Shown here one piece after another: positions 26,756-33,977 of a DNA stretch of 45,136 nt. Origin of the DNA: an uncultured Opitutia bacterium (GTDB taxonomy: Bacteria; Verrucomicrobiota; Verrucomicrobiia; Opitutales; Opitutaceae); NCBI GenBank assembly GCA_903873805.1, contig CAIQQB010000107.1:1-45136 (forward strand), in the 5' to 3' direction. Position numbers and translations under genes: made by a program. The notes beneath the pieces are model-generated. The model ran no database searches, had not been told where the DNA came from, and was given only the letters and a program-made list of their open reading frames with translations. Every line of letters begins with the position of its first letter. Position 1 is the stretch's first letter.

Positions 26756-27256
26756 ATGACCATCCGGCAGCTATTCCTGGGCAGCGTACTGGTGATTGCA
26801 TTCGGCGGCCCGCTCCGGGCCGCGACCGTCCCGTCGATGCCGGGAGGCGAACTCGTGGCGGCGAGCGGCGTCTTCGACGTGCTAAACGGCGACCGGCAGT
26901 GGCTGGCGTCGGTCGAGTACCGGCTGGCGCCGCACATCTGTGGGCTGCGCCCCTGGCTGGGGGTGGCGGCGTCGGAGGGGACCACCTGGTTTGCCTCGGC
27001 CGGGCTGCTTTACACGGTGCAGACGGACGGTTGGCGCTGCTCCTTCGGATTTGCCCCGAGTTATTACACCACGGCGGTGGGCAAACAGCTCGGCCAGGAT
27101 CTGGAATTTTACTCGTATGGCGAGGTCGGCTATCTTTGCCATGACGGCGAGGCCATCAACGTGCGCTTCGGCCACATCTCCAACGCGCACCTGGCCGACA
27201 AAAATCCCGGCGCGGAAATCCTCGAGCTGGGCTTTTCGATTCCCTTGTCCTGGTGA
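26756..27256 (+). CDS. PagL-like lipid A 3-O-deacylase (acyloxyacyl hydrolase family)
   Basis: A 166-residue outer-membrane beta-barrel candidate with a signal peptide (IRQLFLGSVLVIAFGGPLRA). PagL removes the 3-O-acyl chain of lipid A in the outer membrane. The C-terminal active-site region is convincing: FGHISNAHLADKNPGAEILELGFSIPL places H140, S142 and E154, the same spacing as the His-Ser-Glu triad of characterised PagL. Alternating hydrophobic strands (GVFDVLNGDRQWLASVEYRL, WFASAGLLYTVQ) suit a barrel. The ATG at 26756 is set by the signal peptide. lpxB and Lol-type genes in the same window fit a lipid A-bearing envelope. The stop codon lies one base from the 3' end of tRNA-Pro on the other strand. 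Confidence 0.85.
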   Translation: MTIRQLFLGSVLVIAFGGPLRAATVPSMPGGELVAASGVFDVLNGDRQWLASVEYRLAPHICGLRPWLGVAASEGTTWFASAGLLYTVQTDGWRCSFGFAPSYYTTAVGKQLGQDLEFYSYGEVGYLCHDGEAINVRFGHISNAHLADKNPGAEILELGFSIPLSW

Positions 27257-27257
27257 C

Positions 27258-27334
27258 TGGTCGGGGTGGCGAGATTCGAACTCGCGGCCTCTACGTCCCG
27301 AACGTAGCGCTCTACCAGGCTAAGCTACACCCCG
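27258..27334 (-). tRNA. tRNA-Pro (anticodon CGG)
   Basis: The complement folds as a complete cloverleaf: acceptor CGGGGTG/CACCCCG, D-stem GCTT/GAGC, anticodon stem CTACG/CGTAG with loop TTCGGGA, and T-stem GCGAG/CTCGC. The anticodon CGG reads CCG proline codons. The discriminator is A and CCA is encoded. It is the last of four tRNA genes on this strand and ends against the convergent PagL-like gene. Confidence 0.97.
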
Positions 27335-27342
27335 CAGTCTTG

Positions 27343-27361
27343 CCCAAGCCGACGGCTTGGG
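27343..27361. terminator. Perfect 9-bp hairpin upstream of tRNA-Pro
   Basis: CCCAAGCCG-A-CGGCTTGGG lies 9 bp upstream of the tRNA-Pro 5' end on its strand. It could end a Lys-Thr-Gln transcript or be a processing structure. There is no T-run in either direction. The 391-bp gap between tRNA-Pro and tRNA-Gln otherwise holds only the GTAG element at 27508. Confidence 0.4.
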
Positions 27362-27507
27362 AGGGCAGAGGGAAAGGCCCGGACGGATGCGGTGCAACTT
27401 AATTCTTTCGGACGGTCTGATTCTGAGTCCGCAGACCCGCGACCAAGCGCGCGAATTCGCGGGAAAAGTAAACATCCCAGAGCCAGCTAGGGGGCATTTC
27501 GGAAACT

Positions 27508-27579
27508 GTAGCCGGGGTCGCTGACCCCGGTGCCTCAGATCGACAATTTCGCATCCCGGGGTCAGCTGACCCCGGCTAC
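27508..27579. repeat. GTAG...CTAC paired hairpin element within the tRNA cluster
   Basis: GTAG (27508-27511), CCGGGGTC-GCT-GACCCCGG (to 27530), a 25-base spacer, CCGGGGTC-AGCT-GACCCCGG (27556-27575) and CTAC (27576-27579). The stem is identical to the copy at 19060; the spacer and second loop differ. It lies between tRNA-Gln and tRNA-Pro. Confidence 0.85.
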
Positions 27580-27725
27580 AACCAAGCCGAAGCCAGCTTC
27601 GGGCAATGAACCCATGAGAAATTCAACGGCGAAACCATGGGGCAATTTTTTATCGTCATCCCTGCGGGCTACCGCCGGATCGGCGGCCGCGGGTCCGGCG
27701 GCGCGCCACGGCGCCCCGTAAAAAG

Positions 27726-27799
27726 TGGCTGCCCGACTAGGAGTCGAACCTAGACAGAACGAGTCAGAGTCGTTCGTGCTACCATTACACCATCGGGCA
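27726..27799 (-). tRNA. tRNA-Gln (anticodon CTG)
   Basis: The complement folds as a cloverleaf with acceptor TGCCCGA/TCGGGCA, D-stem GTGT/GCAC (one G-T pair), anticodon stem AACGA/TCGTT and loop CTCTGAC. The anticodon CTG reads CAG. The discriminator is G, followed by encoded CCA. It is the third gene of the tRNA cluster. Confidence 0.96.
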
Positions 27800-27861
27800 G
27801 TGAAAAATCGAAAACGCGGAAAACGGGACGGCCGGACACCGGACTCAGCCGGCGGACAAAA

Positions 27862-27936
27862 TGGAGCCGGCGATGGGATTCGAACCCGCAACCGCCTGTT
27901 TACAAAACAGGTGCTCTACCGTTGAGCTACGCCGGC
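27862..27936 (-). tRNA. tRNA-Thr (anticodon TGT)
   Basis: The complement gives acceptor GCCGGCG/CGCCGGC, D-stem GCTC/GAGC, anticodon stem CCTGT/ACAGG and loop TTTGTAA, so the anticodon is TGT for ACA codons. The T-stem GCGGG/CCCAT contains one C-A mismatch and one G-T pair. The discriminator is T and CCA is encoded. It is the second gene of the cluster. Confidence 0.96.
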
Positions 27937-28034
27937 GATGGGGATCGCGCGTTTTGCTAAGGAGGGATGACTGGAAAAAAACAAAGAATCAATTCGCCGG
28001 CCACCGGCCGGACGGAGCTGAAAAAGGGGCGGCA

Positions 28035-28109
<75 letters not shown>

Positions 28110-28378
28110 ATGATGCCATCTACTAACAACTTAGGGCTTTTCATTTCCCGGCTCGCCCAGGTGCCGGGTCGAATTCACAGGCCTGCGCCCGAAAACCGAA
28201 GCGGTGCTGAACCAACCAGGACATGGGAAAGAACCAAGCGCCCGCCGCCGATGGGCTGCGGGAGGGGAGTTACTACGGAAGGATTTCACCCGGCCGCAAG
28301 AGGAAATTTGCCCTCCCGAGCACAACTTGGGCCGATCGGCGGGATGTCCCCGCCTGGCGACACCGGGATTCGGGCTGT

Positions 28379-28648
28379 TCAGGCCGGACTCACGGACCCA
28401 GGCTCGGACCCCTCGGCGCGGGCCGGACCCGGCTTCGCGATCGGCACATAGGCGGCCAGCCGCAGCACCTCGGAGGGGGAAACGCCAAGCCGGTGGGCGA
28501 TCTGGTTGAGACGGACGGACTCGGGCGAAGTCAGTGCGGTCATGCGGGGGGTGCCATCCCGGTCCGCCCAGCCCACATGCGTCGGACGCTGGCGCGACCC
28601 CTTGATGAGATCGCGCAGGAACGTCGCATCGGCGGCAGGAGTTTCCAT
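28379..28648 (-). CDS. Small hypothetical protein, 89 aa
   Basis: A short protein not recognised from a named family. The segment SVRLNQIAHRLGVSPSEVLRLAAYVP near residues 44-70 looks like two helices with a turn, as in small DNA-binding or ribbon-helix-helix-like proteins. The N-terminus (ATFLRDLIKGSRQRPTHVGWADRDG) is basic and probably structured. The tail is Pro/Ala-rich. ATG 28648 is the only good start. It lies between the tRNA cluster and a coiled-coil gene. That this is a real gene is supported by codon-like composition and a coherent helix pattern, not by homology. Confidence 0.55.
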   Translation of the reverse strand: METPAADATFLRDLIKGSRQRPTHVGWADRDGTPRMTALTSPESVRLNQIAHRLGVSPSEVLRLAAYVPIAKPGPARAEGSEPGSVSPA

Positions 28649-28725
28649 TGGGCCTAGCTATTGGCGGAAGAGGCGCCCGGCGTCAAGACACCCGCCACCA
28701 ACCCGGCGTGACCGGCTAAGGAAGT

Positions 28726-29394
28726 TCAGCTTTTCGCCGGTGCTTTTTTGAGCTGTGTGACTTCGCTTTCGGCTTTGTCCAACTTCACCTGCAGGGCATC
28801 AGAATCTGCCCGGCTGGCATCCAGCTGGGTCTTCAGCCGGGCGGTGTCGGTTTTGGCCTCGGTCAGCTGCGCCTGCATTACCGTTGACTGCGCTTGGGCA
28901 ACTTCGACTTCGCCCTGATGGCGGATGGAGGTGACTGTCGCGCTTTCCATCTTGGCTTGGTAGCCGTTGGCGAGCACCCGGGTTTGGTCCAGTTGGGTTT
29001 GGAGTCCGGCGGAGTCGGTTTTGCCGGCATCCACCTGCAGCTTGAGTTGGGCCGATTCCGACTGGGCCGCATCCACCTTGGTCTGCAAAGTGACAGAGGC
29101 GGCCTTGGCCTCGTCCAGTTGCGACTGCAAACGGGTGGTATCGGCGGCATACTGGTCCGACCGGTTTTTGTCCTGCGCGATGGTGGCGTTGCGCGCCGTG
29201 ACCCTGGTGCCGGAGACCACGAGGGCGACCAGCAGGATGACCGACGTGGCCCCGAAGAGAATGGCCCAGCGCGACACGCCTGCGGGCGGGGAAGCCGGTG
29301 CGGACGTCGCGACGGGCGCAGGAGGCTGTTCACCCGTCTGGTTGGAAGCGGTCGTTGGGGTGGTGGCAGGACGGTTGTTGGGAAGGTCGGGCAT
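28726..29394 (-). CDS. Membrane-anchored coiled-coil protein with 14-residue repeats
   Basis: A 222-residue protein with a Pro/Thr-rich N-terminus (residues 1-40), one membrane span (WAILFGATSVILLVALVVSG, about 43-62) and a long coiled coil to the C-terminus. The coil has a 14-residue period with recurring L-Q-x-x-(L/V)-D and S-A-x-L positions: LQTKVDAAQSESAQ, LKLQVDAGKTDSAG, LQTQLDQTRVLANG, then LKTQLDASRADSDA. This is two heptads per repeat, probably produced by internal duplication. With the basic-poor N-terminus inside, the coil would face the periplasm. No catalytic motif is visible and the function is unknown. It is followed by the 89-aa gene on the same strand. Confidence 0.75.
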   Translation of the reverse strand: MPDLPNNRPATTPTTASNQTGEQPPAPVATSAPASPPAGVSRWAILFGATSVILLVALVVSGTRVTARNATIAQDKNRSDQYAADTTRLQSQLDEAKAASVTLQTKVDAAQSESAQLKLQVDAGKTDSAGLQTQLDQTRVLANGYQAKMESATVTSIRHQGEVEVAQAQSTVMQAQLTEAKTDTARLKTQLDASRADSDALQVKLDKAESEVTQLKKAPAKS

Positions 29395-29474
29395 GATGAG
29401 GACAGACTACATCGCAACCTGGGCGGACGATATGAGGTCTAACCCGACCGGCCGTCCGGTCCTGGGCGATTGAC

Positions 29475-29810
29475 TCACAGCAGATCGCTGCGGTCATCGA
29501 GACCCACCAAGAGAACAGAATTCCGACCCCCATGCGGGTTGGGCACGCTTTGCGCGGCCTGCGGATCGTCCGCCCAGCGGCCGTCGACAACAAAACGATA
29601 TTCATATTGTCCGGACTTGAGTTTCAGCCGGACGGTCCAGTCACCGGTCCCAGTGGGAGCCAAAGGACACAGTTCCGGACGCCAGCCATTGAAAGTGCCG
29701 GCCACCTGCACGCTCCGGGCTTCCGGGGCGCAATAGGTCAGGATGAAGTCCTGCTCCTCCAGCGCGGGGTACCGTTCGGCGACGGGTTCCAAGTGTGATG
29801 GGGTCGGCAT
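29475..29810 (-). CDS. Stand-alone CBM48 / AMPK-type glycogen-binding domain protein
   Basis: A 111-residue protein made almost wholly of one early-set immunoglobulin-like domain (about residues 20-104). The signatures are ARSVQVAGTFNGWRPELCPL, TGDWTVRLKLKSGQYEYRFV and VDGRWADDPQAAQSVPNPHG. These match CBM48/AMPK beta glycogen-binding domains, where W and K residues contact alpha-glucans. There is no catalytic domain, signal peptide or membrane segment, so it is a cytoplasmic glucan-binding or adaptor protein. A glycogen synthase gene lies about 4 kb away, which fits but does not prove a role in glycogen metabolism. ATG 29810 is the natural start. Confidence 0.85.
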   Translation of the reverse strand: MPTPSHLEPVAERYPALEEQDFILTYCAPEARSVQVAGTFNGWRPELCPLAPTGTGDWTVRLKLKSGQYEYRFVVDGRWADDPQAAQSVPNPHGGRNSVLLVGLDDRSDLL

Positions 29811-29939
29811 GGCAAATTGATTGGGAGATTTTCACCGATCAGGCTGTCGGACGTGGGTCAATAGACCTTATCCCTCCAGCCCAGTCCGTCCCGACTATGA
29901 GTCACGAACACCACCCGGTGAACTGCCCCGCGGCCGAGA

Positions 29940-30095
29940 TCAGCTTTTCGAGCGCAGCCCGCCCATCAAATAGACGATCAGGCAGATCAGCAAAACCAAG
30001 CCGAGGCCGCCGCCGCCGATCGCGGGCCCGCCAATATAAAAACCGCCGCCGCCGAAGAGAAGGAGCAGAACAATGATCAATAGGAGTGGATTCAT
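29940..30095 (-). CDS. 51-aa small membrane protein, DUF3309-like
   Basis: A short frame encoding a membrane peptide: a first hydrophobic stretch (NPLLLIIVLLLLFGGGG), a glycine-rich middle (FYIGGPAIGGGGLG), a second hydrophobic stretch (LVLLICLIVYLMGG) and a basic end (LRSKS). This hydrophobic-glycine-hydrophobic pattern is typical of DUF3309-type small proteins of Gram-negative bacteria, whose role is unknown. ATG 30095 and a TGA stop delimit it. It is divergent from lysS. Confidence rests on the strong composition pattern. Confidence 0.65.
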   Translation of the reverse strand: MNPLLLIIVLLLLFGGGGFYIGGPAIGGGGLGLVLLICLIVYLMGGLRSKS

Positions 30096-30217
30096 AGGGC
30101 ACGTTACCACGCTCCGGCCGCCGGGCCAATGGGGCCTTCACCTCCGCAAGACCGGCGGCCCGCCGCCGGTTTTTCCGTTTGCGCCGCCGGGCGGGGGTTG
30201 CCAGCGTCACCGGTTCC

Positions 30218-31693
30218 ATGAGCGAACTCACCACCGATATCTCCCACGACCAGCACGCGGTGCGGCGGCAGAAGCTGGCCGAATTGCGGGCGGCGGGCCA
30301 GGATCCCTTCCGGGCCAGCTGCCCGACAACGCATTTCTCAGCCGACGCCATCCGACTCTACGTCGAGGGTCAGGACAACGCCGTCAGCGTGTCGGTGGCC
30401 GGCCGGCTGGTCACAATCCGCGACATGGGCAAGAGCCAGTTCGTGAAGATTCTCGACCAGCAGGGCCAGATCCAGCTCTACGTGAAGAAGGACGTGGTGG
30501 GCGACGAAACCTATGCGGCCTTCAAGAAGTTCGATCTCGGTGACATCATCGGGACCACTGGCACGCTGTTCAAGACCAAGAGCGGCGAGATCACCGTGCG
30601 GGCGGAGCGCGTCACGCTCGTGGCAAAGGCGCTGCGTCCGCTGCCGGAAAAGTGGCACGGACTCAGCGATCCGGAACAGGTCTACCGCCAGCGCTACCTC
30701 GACCTGATCGTCAACCCGGAGTCGCGCCAGCGCCTGATGCTGCGGCCGCGGATTGTCGGGCACATCCGCCGGTTTCTGGAGGCGCGGCAGTTCATCGAGG
30801 TGGAAACCCCGGTGCTGCAGACCGTCGCGGGCGGCGCGGCGGCGCGGCCCTTCACCACCCACCACAACACGCTCGGGGTCGACTTCGTGCTGCGCATCTC
30901 GCTTGAGCTCTATCTCAAGCGGCTGCTCGTCGGCGGCTACGACCGCGTGTTCGAAATCGGCCGGAATTTCCGCAACGAGGGCGTGTCGCGCCGCCACAAC
31001 CCCGAGTTCACCATGCTCGAGGTCTACCAGGCCTACAGCGACTACCGCGGTATGATGGAACTCATCCGCGCGCTCTTGCAGTCGCTCTGCTCCGACGTCC
31101 TCGGCACCTCGCGGATCAAGCACGCGGCGAGCGGGCAGGAGATCGAATTCGGCGGCGCGTGGCGCGAGGTGCCCTACCGGGACCTCATCCGCACGACCTC
31201 GGGTGACGCGGAGTGGTTCGGCCGCAGCAAGGCCGAGAAGATCGCCGGCGCGGAGAAGCTCGGTCTCGCGGTCGACCCGAAGTGGGAGGAGTTTGAAATC
31301 ACCAACGAGATCTTTTCCAAGCTGATCGAGCCGACCCTGATCCAGCCGACCTTCGTGATCCACCTGCCGAAGGAGCTCTGCCCGCTGGCGAAGCTCAACC
31401 AGGAGGACCCGACGGTGCTCGATGTGTTCGAGCTCTGCATCGGCGGCATGGAGATCGCGCCCGCCTACAGCGAGCAGAACGACCCCGACGTGCAGCGCCA
31501 GATGTTCGAGGCGCAGGCCGGCGGGGAGCAGCAGAACATCGACCAGGACTTCCTGCTCGCGCTGGAGCACGGGATGCCCCCCGCCGGCGGCATGGGGGTG
31601 GGCATCGACCGCCTCTGTATCCTGCTCACCGGAGCTGAGAGCATCCGCGACGTCATCCTGTTCCCGCAACTGCGGCCGGGCACGGCGGGGTGA
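30218..31693 (+). CDS. lysS: Lysyl-tRNA synthetase, class II
   Basis: Charges tRNA-Lys with lysine. The 491-residue length is normal for class II LysRS. The N-terminal OB-fold anticodon-binding domain (residues about 45-150) includes VAGRLVTIRDMGKSQFVKILD. Catalytic motifs follow: motif 1 around RPRIVGHIRRFLEARQFIEVETPVL, motif 2 FEIGRNFRNEGVSRRHNPEFT, and motif 3 GGMGVGIDRLCILLTG near the C-terminus. ELCIGGMEIAPAYSEQNDP marks the lysine pocket region. ATG 30218 (MSELTTDISHDQ) is preferred over a frame opening 39 bp earlier. The stop codon abuts a heptamer array pair that fills the space to the next gene, which may be co-transcribed. Confidence 0.97.
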   Translation: MSELTTDISHDQHAVRRQKLAELRAAGQDPFRASCPTTHFSADAIRLYVEGQDNAVSVSVAGRLVTIRDMGKSQFVKILDQQGQIQLYVKKDVVGDETYAAFKKFDLGDIIGTTGTLFKTKSGEITVRAERVTLVAKALRPLPEKWHGLSDPEQVYRQRYLDLIVNPESRQRLMLRPRIVGHIRRFLEARQFIEVETPVLQTVAGGAAARPFTTHHNTLGVDFVLRISLELYLKRLLVGGYDRVFEIGRNFRNEGVSRRHNPEFTMLEVYQAYSDYRGMMELIRALLQSLCSDVLGTSRIKHAASGQEIEFGGAWREVPYRDLIRTTSGDAEWFGRSKAEKIAGAEKLGLAVDPKWEEFEITNEIFSKLIEPTLIQPTFVIHLPKELCPLAKLNQEDPTVLDVFELCIGGMEIAPAYSEQNDPDVQRQMFEAQAGGEQQNIDQDFLLALEHGMPPAGGMGVGIDRLCILLTGAESIRDVILFPQLRPGTAG

Positions 31694-31790
31694 TGGCGGA
31701 ATGCGGATTGCGGAATGCGGAATGATTGGGCCAGCATGTCCGCCGCTGCGAAAGCTCACTCCGCACTCCGCCATCACCACTCCGCACTTC
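31694..31790. repeat. Facing pair of 7-bp tandem arrays filling the lysS-lolC gap
   Basis: The left array starts at the base after the lysS stop: tggcgga, atgcgga, ttgcgga, atgcgga, atga (31694-31725). The right array ends four bases before the lolC-like start: tcactcc, gcactcc, gccatca, ccactcc, gcacttc (31756-31790). The right array is the reverse complement of the left type, so the arms can pair around a 30-base core. The element occupies almost exactly stop-to-start. Confidence 0.85.
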
Positions 31791-31794
31791 CTTC

Positions 31795-33024
31795 ATGCCT
31801 TGGTATCTTTATCTCGCCCTGAAGCAGCTGTTCCCGACCGGGCGGCGGTTTCCGTTTTTCACGGCCATCTCCGTGATGGGGGTGGCGCTGGGGGTGATGG
31901 TTCTCGTGGTAGTGACAAGCGTGATGGGCGGCTTCGGCTCGGAGATCCGGCGCATGATCGTCGAGACCCAGGGGGAGGTGCAGATCAAGGCGCAAAATCC
32001 CATCGACGATTATTCGGCCGCGATCCGGTTGCTCGACGCCCAGCCCGATGTGGCCGCGGCGACGCCGATTTCCGAGGGCGGCGTGCTGGTCGAACATTCC
32101 AAGCATGTCGCCTATTCCTTCATTCAGGGGATGGATCTGGCCACCGTGGACAGTGTCTTCCAGCTCGCCAAATACATCTACGAGGGCTCGCTGGACAATC
32201 TGGACGATGACTCGGTGATTCTCAGCTCCCAGCTGGCTGCGGCGCTCGCCGCGAACGTCGGCGACCGGATCGAGGTGTATTCTCCGCTGCTGATCGAGAG
32301 CCTGAAGAGCGACACGGTGGTGCTACCCCGCGAGGTGCGGGTCGTGGCCCTGATGGAAATCGGGCACCAGCAGCTCGACAGCAGCCGCATGTACGGGACG
32401 ATGCGCTTCGTGCAGGGCATCTACGGGCTGGGCCACAGCGTCCACGGCATCAACGTGCGCCTGAAGCCCGGCACCGACGAGGATGCGGCGGCCGCCCGGC
32501 TCAACGCGGTGCTGCCGGGGACGCTCAGGGCGTTTTCCTGGCAGGACAGTTTTCAGGAGTTTCTCTGGGTTCTCGGGCTGGAGAAGGGCATGATCTTTTT
32601 CCTGCTGCTGATCATCGTGGTGGTCGCGGCGTTTTCCGTCATGAGCTCGCTGCTGATTTCGGTGGTGCGCAAGACCCGGGAGATCGGCCTGCTGGGCGCG
32701 CTGGGCGGCCGGCCCCGCCAGGTGGCGGCGTGTTTCTGCGCGCAGGGCTTCATCATCGGCCTCAGCGGCACGGTGCTGGGCCTGGCGCTGGGCTTTGCGC
32801 TGCTGGCGGTGCGGAACGACATTGTGCTGGGCCTCGCCCGCGCCACGCAGCGCGAGGAAGTACTGAAGCGCTTCTACCAGTTCAGCCAGCTGCCCGCCCA
32901 CACGCTCCCGGGTGACGTCGTTGAGATCGTCGTCTTCACCCTCGTCATCTCGACCCTGGCCGGCCTGATCCCCGCCTGGCGGGCCGCCCGCCTCAAGCCG
33001 GTGGAGGCCCTCCGCAACGAGTGA
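31795..33024 (+). CDS. LolC/LolE-family lipoprotein-releasing ABC permease
   Basis: A 409-residue FtsX/MacB-type permease of the LolC/E group, which extracts lipoproteins from the inner membrane for transport to the outer membrane. The topology is standard: one N-terminal span (FFTAISVMGVALGVMVLVVVTSVMGGF), a large periplasmic domain (about residues 50-260) with VAYSFIQGMD and LRAFSWQDSFQEFLWVLGLEKGMIF, then three C-terminal spans with SVVRKTREIGLLGALGGRPRQV, the coupling segment, and LAGLIPAWRAARLKPVEALRNE at the end. Only one permease gene is present, so it may form a homodimer (LolF-like) or pair with an unseen partner. The ATP-binding gene is next in line. ATG 31795 (MPWYLYLALKQL) is clear. 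Confidence 0.93.
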   Translation: MPWYLYLALKQLFPTGRRFPFFTAISVMGVALGVMVLVVVTSVMGGFGSEIRRMIVETQGEVQIKAQNPIDDYSAAIRLLDAQPDVAAATPISEGGVLVEHSKHVAYSFIQGMDLATVDSVFQLAKYIYEGSLDNLDDDSVILSSQLAAALAANVGDRIEVYSPLLIESLKSDTVVLPREVRVVALMEIGHQQLDSSRMYGTMRFVQGIYGLGHSVHGINVRLKPGTDEDAAAARLNAVLPGTLRAFSWQDSFQEFLWVLGLEKGMIFFLLLIIVVVAAFSVMSSLLISVVRKTREIGLLGALGGRPRQVAACFCAQGFIIGLSGTVLGLALGFALLAVRNDIVLGLARATQREEVLKRFYQFSQLPAHTLPGDVVEIVVFTLVISTLAGLIPAWRAARLKPVEALRNE

Positions 33025-33034
33025 GCTCGTGGCG

Positions 33035-33166
33035 CAACGTCCAACCTCCAGCGTTCAACGCTCAACGTTCAAACCCCAATCTCCGATCACCGATGCCGGA
33101 CACTCCGCCCAATTTCCACGCTCCTGCTTCGGACGTTGAACGTTCAAGGTTGAATGTTGATCGTGG
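33035..33166. repeat. Facing pair of 7-bp tandem arrays (CAACGTT/AACGTTG) at the lolD start
   Basis: The left array (33035-33069): caacgtc, caacctc, cagcgtt, caacgct, caacgtt. The right array (33132-33159, extended to 33166): gacgttg, aacgttc, aaggttg, aatgttg. The two are reverse complements in type and flank about 60 bp. A 19-base stretch is identical to the element at 774. The right array falls inside the predicted lolD reading frame, which raises doubt about that start codon. Confidence 0.8.
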
Positions 33167-33833
33167 CGCCGTCCCGGCGCCGCCGCCCGTGCTGGCGGCC
33201 GCGGCCCTCAGCAAGGGCTACCGCAGCGGCGACCGCCGGATCGAGGTGCTGCGCGGCGTGGATCTCACGGTCGCCGCCGGCGAGAGCGTGAGCATCCGCG
33301 GCGAGTCCGGCTCCGGCAAATCCACGCTGCTGCACCTGTTCGCCGGTCTGGACTCGCCCGACACGGGCATGCTCGCCTGGGAGGGCCGGCCCGCGCTGCC
33401 GCCGGAGCACCGGGCGGCGTTTCTCGGCCTGGTGTTCCAGTCGTTCTATCTCATCCCCGAACTCGATGCGCTGGGCAACGTGCTCATGGCCTCGCGCATC
33501 CTGCATCCGCCCGGCGGCGCCGAGAGAGAGCGCGCGCAGGAGCTGCTGCAGCGCGTCGGTCTCGCCGAACGCGGCCACCACCTCCCGGCCCAGCTGTCGG
33601 GCGGCGAACGCCAACGGGCCGCCATCGCCCGCGCCCTGATCAACCGGCCCCGCCTCCTCCTCGCCGACGAGCCGACGGGCAACCTCGACGAAAAGACGGG
33701 CGACAGCGTGATCGAGCTGCTGCTCGGCCTCTGCGCCGAGACGCAGACGGCCCTGGTGCTGGTGACGCACAACGCCGCCCATGCCGCCAAGACCGGCCGG
33801 CAGCTCTTCCTGCACAACGGCGTGCTGGGGTAG
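33093..33833 (+). CDS. LolD-family ABC transporter ATP-binding protein
   Basis: The ATPase partner of the preceding LolC/E-type permease. Walker A GESGSGKST, the Q-loop VFQSFYLIPELDAL, signature LSGGERQRAAIARAL and Walker B LLLADEPTGNLDEKTG are all intact; the LADEPTGNLD form is typical of LolD/MacB-type exporters. From ATG 33093 the protein is 246 residues, but residues about 14-25 (SDVERSRLNVDRG) are encoded by a heptamer repeat and have no counterpart in the family. A GTG at 33189 would start VLAAAALSKGYRSGD and give 214 residues, closer to the usual LolD length. I report the ATG but regard the GTG as at least as likely. Downstream is the oxidoreductase-lpxB pair. Confidence 0.93.
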   Translation: MPDTPPNFHAPASDVERSRLNVDRGAVPAPPPVLAAAALSKGYRSGDRRIEVLRGVDLTVAAGESVSIRGESGSGKSTLLHLFAGLDSPDTGMLAWEGRPALPPEHRAAFLGLVFQSFYLIPELDALGNVLMASRILHPPGGAERERAQELLQRVGLAERGHHLPAQLSGGERQRAAIARALINRPRLLLADEPTGNLDEKTGDSVIELLLGLCAETQTALVLVTHNAAHAAKTGRQLFLHNGVLG

Positions 33834-33855
33834 GGCGGGAGCCGGAGCTGACGAT

Positions 33856-33905
33856 GGCTGACAGCGGAATTGCCCGGATCGGATCTTCCCGATCCGGGGT
33901 CAGCC
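33856..33905. terminator. Two-part hairpin after lolD
   Basis: CCCGGATCGG and CCGATCCGGG (33873-33898) pair perfectly across a 6-base loop. They are nested in outer arms GGCTGAC (33856-33862) and GTCAGCC (33899-33905). The outer arms follow directly on the 3' side, with a 10-base bulge on the 5' side. It starts 22 bp after the lolD stop and could end that transcript before the oxidoreductase gene. No T-run is adjacent. Confidence 0.45.
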
Positions 33906-33977
33906 GTGCCAGCCAGGGTGAACCCGCGCCTATTTTTCATGTAGCAGTTCAGGCGGTTGCAGCTATCGTGCGAACCC

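Noticed and set aside
27562-27891. Minus-strand frame running across tRNA-Gln and the GTAG element
   Set aside because: It overlaps a tRNA gene and a palindromic repeat and has no recognisable domain.
28110-28451. Plus-strand frame between tRNA-Lys and the 89-aa gene
   Set aside because: The predicted protein is compositionally random, shows no helix or domain pattern and overlaps the better-supported small gene.
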